A DNA stretch of 24,415 nucleotides, from contig JBBDYH010000079.1 in assembly GCA_040901795.1 (NCBI GenBank), positions 1 through 24,415 of the forward strand, in the 5' to 3' direction. A model generated the notes under the pieces. That model did not search any database. It worked only from the letters and a program-made list of their open reading frames with translations, and was not told where the DNA came from. Made by a program: the position numbers and the translations under genes. Below, one piece after another: positions 22,206 through 24,415 of the stretch. Each line of letters starts with the position of its first letter. Within the stretch, counting starts at the first letter, position 1. This stretch comes from JBBDYH01 sp040901795 (GTDB lineage: Bacteria > Planctomycetota > Planctomycetia > Pirellulales > JALHPA01).

Positions 22206-23432
22206 TCAAATGGTAGGCGCGGGGGCGGGCGTTGACACGTCGTGCAGCAATTCCGCGGTCTCTTCCTGTGGGGCATACATGGCGATGTCGGCTTGCGCCA
22301 CGATGCCGACCGTCTTATTGTCTGCGTCCACCACGATCATCCGGCGAATTTGCGACGATTCCATTTTATCCACGCACTCCTCGAGCGTCGCCTCCGACGA
22401 GATTGTCTCGACCGGGCTCGACATGCAGTCACCTACTGTCATCGACTGCGGATCTCGCCCTTCGGCGATCGCGCGGACCGTAATATCGCGGTCGGTAATG
22501 ATTCCGAGGGGTCGATTGGTTCCATCCTCAACCACCGGAATAGCGCCACAATCACACTGCAGCATGAGCCGCGCCACTTCTTGGAGTTTGCTTTGGCGAT
22601 GGCAGGTTGCCGGGCTCGGCGTCATGATGTTCGAAACCTTCATGCCGTTGCGCTCTTCTCCGAATTCATATTCGCCACGGTCGGACAAGCCGCCAATGGA
22701 GAAGCGGCCGCGCTGACGGCCGCTGCGCCCCTGAGGCGTTTGGCGGTGTTGCGTTCCCGGCTGCACTCGACGATTTGGGCTCATGACTCGCCGCGGCGTA
22801 TTGCCGGTCATGATGCCCAGGCCAATGGCGCCCAGCGTCCCCGCCAATAAGCCCCGACCTGACGCGCAAGCCAGCAAGGATGCAGCGCCAGCGCCGACCA
22901 GCAAGCGTGTCGAAGGAGACCACCGTTCCTGCAAGATGTCCCACTGTTCGCCGGGTCGCTCGCTGCCGCCTTGCAGGGCCGAAATGTTGCCTGCCTCCTG
23001 ATGTTGTTCCATTTCGTTGTCCACGTGTCGCACACCGGGCACGCACCGTACACAGTCGAACACTCGTTGTGATTCCGCCGCGATAACCGGCCCCCGCAAC
23101 CGTACTCGGCCATCGTGCACCTCGATCTCAAGTGCGCGAGGATGCGACGACACCCGCCCCAGATGCGAGCGGATCCGTGCCTTGAGCTGCTCGTCTCCCA
23201 CCGGCTCGGAGGATGAGCCCGAGAAATACGACGTCACCTCGGATTTAAGGCCTTGCAGGCGGTTGCCCATATCGCGCCGCGTGACATCCAGGGCTTGCCG
23301 GGTTTCGTTCGACAGCCGCACACAGGCGTCGCGGATCAACGCCCGTCGGCGAGCGCCTTGGCGCGGGTCAAAAAAATACATCAAGCCCGCTCCCAAGGCG
23401 GCGCCTCGACACATAGCCATGGCTTTGTTCAT
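22206..23432 (-). CDS. BON domain and paired CBS domain protein
   Basis: 408 residues from the ATG at 23432, preceded 8 nt upstream by a near-perfect AAGGAGG; an earlier in-frame ATG (23504) is rejected. Order: short hydrophobic segment with GLMYFFDPRQGARRR (about 16-30), BON domain (about 79-142, with VHDGRVRLRGPV), a glycine-rich membrane hairpin (about 176-208), a basic linker, then two CBS motifs (about 264-400, with MTPSPATCHRQ, GIITDRDITVRAIAEG and RRMIVVDADNKTVG). CBS pairs sense adenine nucleotides; BON domains bind membranes or lipids. The CBS part opens at Met264 like a free-standing CBS protein (MKVSNIMT), with AGAAGAG upstream, so fusion or internal initiation is possible. Confidence 0.85.
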   Translation of the reverse strand: MNKAMAMCRGAALGAGLMYFFDPRQGARRRALIRDACVRLSNETRQALDVTRRDMGNRLQGLKSEVTSYFSGSSSEPVGDEQLKARIRSHLGRVSSHPRALEIEVHDGRVRLRGPVIAAESQRVFDCVRCVPGVRHVDNEMEQHQEAGNISALQGGSERPGEQWDILQERWSPSTRLLVGAGAASLLACASGRGLLAGTLGAIGLGIMTGNTPRRVMSPNRRVQPGTQHRQTPQGRSGRQRGRFSIGGLSDRGEYEFGEERNGMKVSNIMTPSPATCHRQSKLQEVARLMLQCDCGAIPVVEDGTNRPLGIITDRDITVRAIAEGRDPQSMTVGDCMSSPVETISSEATLEECVDKMESSQIRRMIVVDADNKTVGIVAQADIAMYAPQEETAELLHDVSTPAPAPTI

Positions 23433-23567
23433 TTCCACACCCTCCTTGCTAAAAGTCGCAGTTAGTTTTTGGTATTTGCGTGGGCGATTCAGGTCGGACG
23501 GCAAACGTTGATACCGTTCGCGGTAGAGGATGCGTGCAAATGGAATGCCTTACTTCTGCCTGGACCT

Positions 23568-23776
23568 CGCGTGGTAGCGGCTCTCTGAACCGCGCCATGC
23601 GGGTCTCGGACTTCGGCTGTGGAGCTCCCCTTGGGGGACTGAGCCTCAGGTCGAAGAGAGCGCTCGTCCACGTGAGTGGCTGGTCGCCCAACAAGCGACG
23701 TGCCCTTCGATCGGCCGACCATTTCGCACGCGGAGCCCCTTCCGGATCCGCTAAAAACCGCGCGCCGAGCGGTTTT
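23568..23776 (+). ncRNA. Candidate structured RNA ending in a terminator-like hairpin
   Basis: On the plus strand, consecutive stems are visible: 23568-23601 (CGCGTGG/CCATGCG plus GCGG/CCGC), 23611-23656 (CTTCG/CGAAG enclosing GGCT/AGCC and CCCC-TT-GGGG), 23668-23679 (CCAC-GTGA-GTGG, a GNRA loop), 23683-23699 (GTCGC/GCGAC), then the hairpin at 23754-23776. The GNRA loop exists only on this strand. I recognise no known family: RNase P, tmRNA and SRP signatures were looked for and not seen. A 131-codon frame overlaps it but has no recognisable domain. Confidence 0.35.
23754..23776. terminator. AAAACCGC/GCGGTTTT bidirectional terminator-like hairpin
   Basis: A perfect 8-bp inverted repeat with a 7-nt loop, giving GCGG followed by TTTT on the plus strand and GCGG followed by five T on the minus strand. 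No annotated gene ends here, which suggests an unrecognised transcript. Confidence 0.6.
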
Positions 23777-23789
23777 CTGTCCACAATCC

Positions 23790-23819
23790 TTGTGGCTGTT
23801 CATGAATTGTCCTTATACT
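23790..23819 (+). promoter_or_regulatory. Possible promoter of the cytochrome c gene
   Basis: TTGTGG (23790-23795) and TATACT (23814-23819) with an 18-bp spacer, ending 135 bp before the start codon. Confidence 0.35.
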
Positions 23820-23954
23820 GGACCATTCGAGAGCGAAGCGACCGTGCACCGGAGCGCGGAGTCGCCCTTGCCTGAAAACGGCCGGCAGGGCTGTCCGGCC
23901 TGGCCGCTTTCAACCCGCCTTAATAGCCCCCCGCGTACGTCCGAGGTCTCTGGC

Positions 23955-24415
23955 ATGGTGAGAAGTTCCCGTCTAGTTCTGGCAATACTGCTTGGCGTTT
24001 GCTGCCAGGCCGACTCTTCCGCTCGCGGAGACGATGCGAAGGCGGCAGATACTGCGGCCGGGGGGGTGAGCTACTACCGTGATATCCGGCCAATCTTGCA
24101 GGAGCACTGTCAGGGCTGCCATCAGCCGGCGAAGCGCGGGGGTGAATATGTCATGACCTCGTTCAAGGAGCTTCTGAAGGGGGGCGAGAGCGAAGCGCCG
24201 GCGATTGTGCCCGGCGACCTCGAAGAGAGCTACTTGCTCCTGTTGGTTACGCCGGACGAAGAGGGGCACGCCGAAATGCCCAAGGAAAAGCCCGCATTGC
24301 CCAAAGCCAGCATCGAGAAGATCACGCAGTGGATCAAGGCCGGGGCCAAGGACGACACGCCCGAATCCGCTCGGCAGAAGTTCGACGCCGCTCATCCGCC
24401 GGTTTATCAGTCGCC
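23955..24415 (+). CDS. Exported Planctomycete cytochrome c (PSCyt1-like) protein, 3' truncated by window
   Basis: The first 153 codons of a longer gene that runs off the window. A Sec-type leader (VRSSRLVLAILLGVCC) ends near residue 25. The cytochrome domain begins SYYRDIRPILQEHC and carries one haem c motif CQGCH (about 52-56). The distal part (VPGDLEESYLLLLVT and MPKEKPALPKASIEKITQWI, then KAGA) is typical of the Planctomycete cytochrome C family. DTPESARQKFDAAHPPVY at the edge resembles, from memory, the linker before a WD40 beta propeller, so the rest may be a propeller. GAGG 9 nt upstream supports the ATG. The protein should act in the periplasm; redox partner unknown. Confidence 0.88.
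   Translation, partial: MVRSSRLVLAILLGVCCQADSSARGDDAKAADTAAGGVSYYRDIRPILQEHCQGCHQPAKRGGEYVMTSFKELLKGGESEAPAIVPGDLEESYLLLLVTPDEEGHAEMPKEKPALPKASIEKITQWIKAGAKDDTPESARQKFDAAHPPVYQS

Noticed and set aside
23480..23875. 131-codon open frame on the plus strand
   Set aside because: There is no domain, signal or ribosome binding site, and it spans a terminator-like hairpin and a row of stems. It is more likely structured non-coding DNA.

Overview
The window looks like the chromosome of a GC-rich planctomycete, probably near the Pirellulales. The evidence is the mix of families: a DUF1559 pseudopilin-like protein with a prepilin leader, a Tat-exported Gfo/Idh/MocA oxidoreductase, an exported Planctomycete-cytochrome-C protein at the right edge, a very large TolC-like lipoprotein, and a membrane zf-HC2 protein. 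No rRNA, tRNA, CRISPR array or prophage was seen. Genes lie on both strands in short units, mostly one to three genes.

Layout. 85-2315 (minus): acyl-CoA/acyl-ACP ligase followed by a tightly coupled pair of small genes, a ParB-like protein and a 96-aa partner. 2516: slyX-like gene. 2802-3506: zinc-finger membrane protein with two CxxCH motifs. 3507-4212: gene-free. 4213: orphan OmpR-type response regulator. 5212: Gfo/Idh/MocA oxidoreductase. 6658: REP-associated tyrosine transposase (RAYT) between two inverted copies of a 30-bp repeat. 7371-9562 (minus): LpoB-like and COG3014-like lipoproteins, an envelope pair. 9851: short-chain dehydrogenase. 11032: scpA. 12264: pentapeptide-repeat protein. 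13093: HtrA-like protease. 14549: giant TolC-like lipoprotein. 17748: 3-methyladenine DNA glycosylase. 18452: metF. 19467: DUF1559 protein. 20992-23432 (minus): eRF1-like (baeRF) protein preceded by a BON-CBS protein, a possible stress pair. 23955 to the edge: cytochrome c protein, cut off.

The most distinctive layer is the non-coding DNA. At least six kinds of palindromic repeat (REP/REPIN-like) and several kinds of short tandem oligonucleotide run fill the intergenic spaces, and many touch or overlap the stop codons of neighbouring genes. One kind flanks the RAYT as an inverted pair, which is the expected arrangement of a REP/RAYT system. The other kinds have no obvious transposase here.

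Two intergenic stretches (20708-20874 minus, 23568-23776 plus) have several perfect or near-perfect stems and end in terminator-like hairpins. They are candidate non-coding RNAs. All functions are read from sequence patterns and remembered family features; no database search was run.
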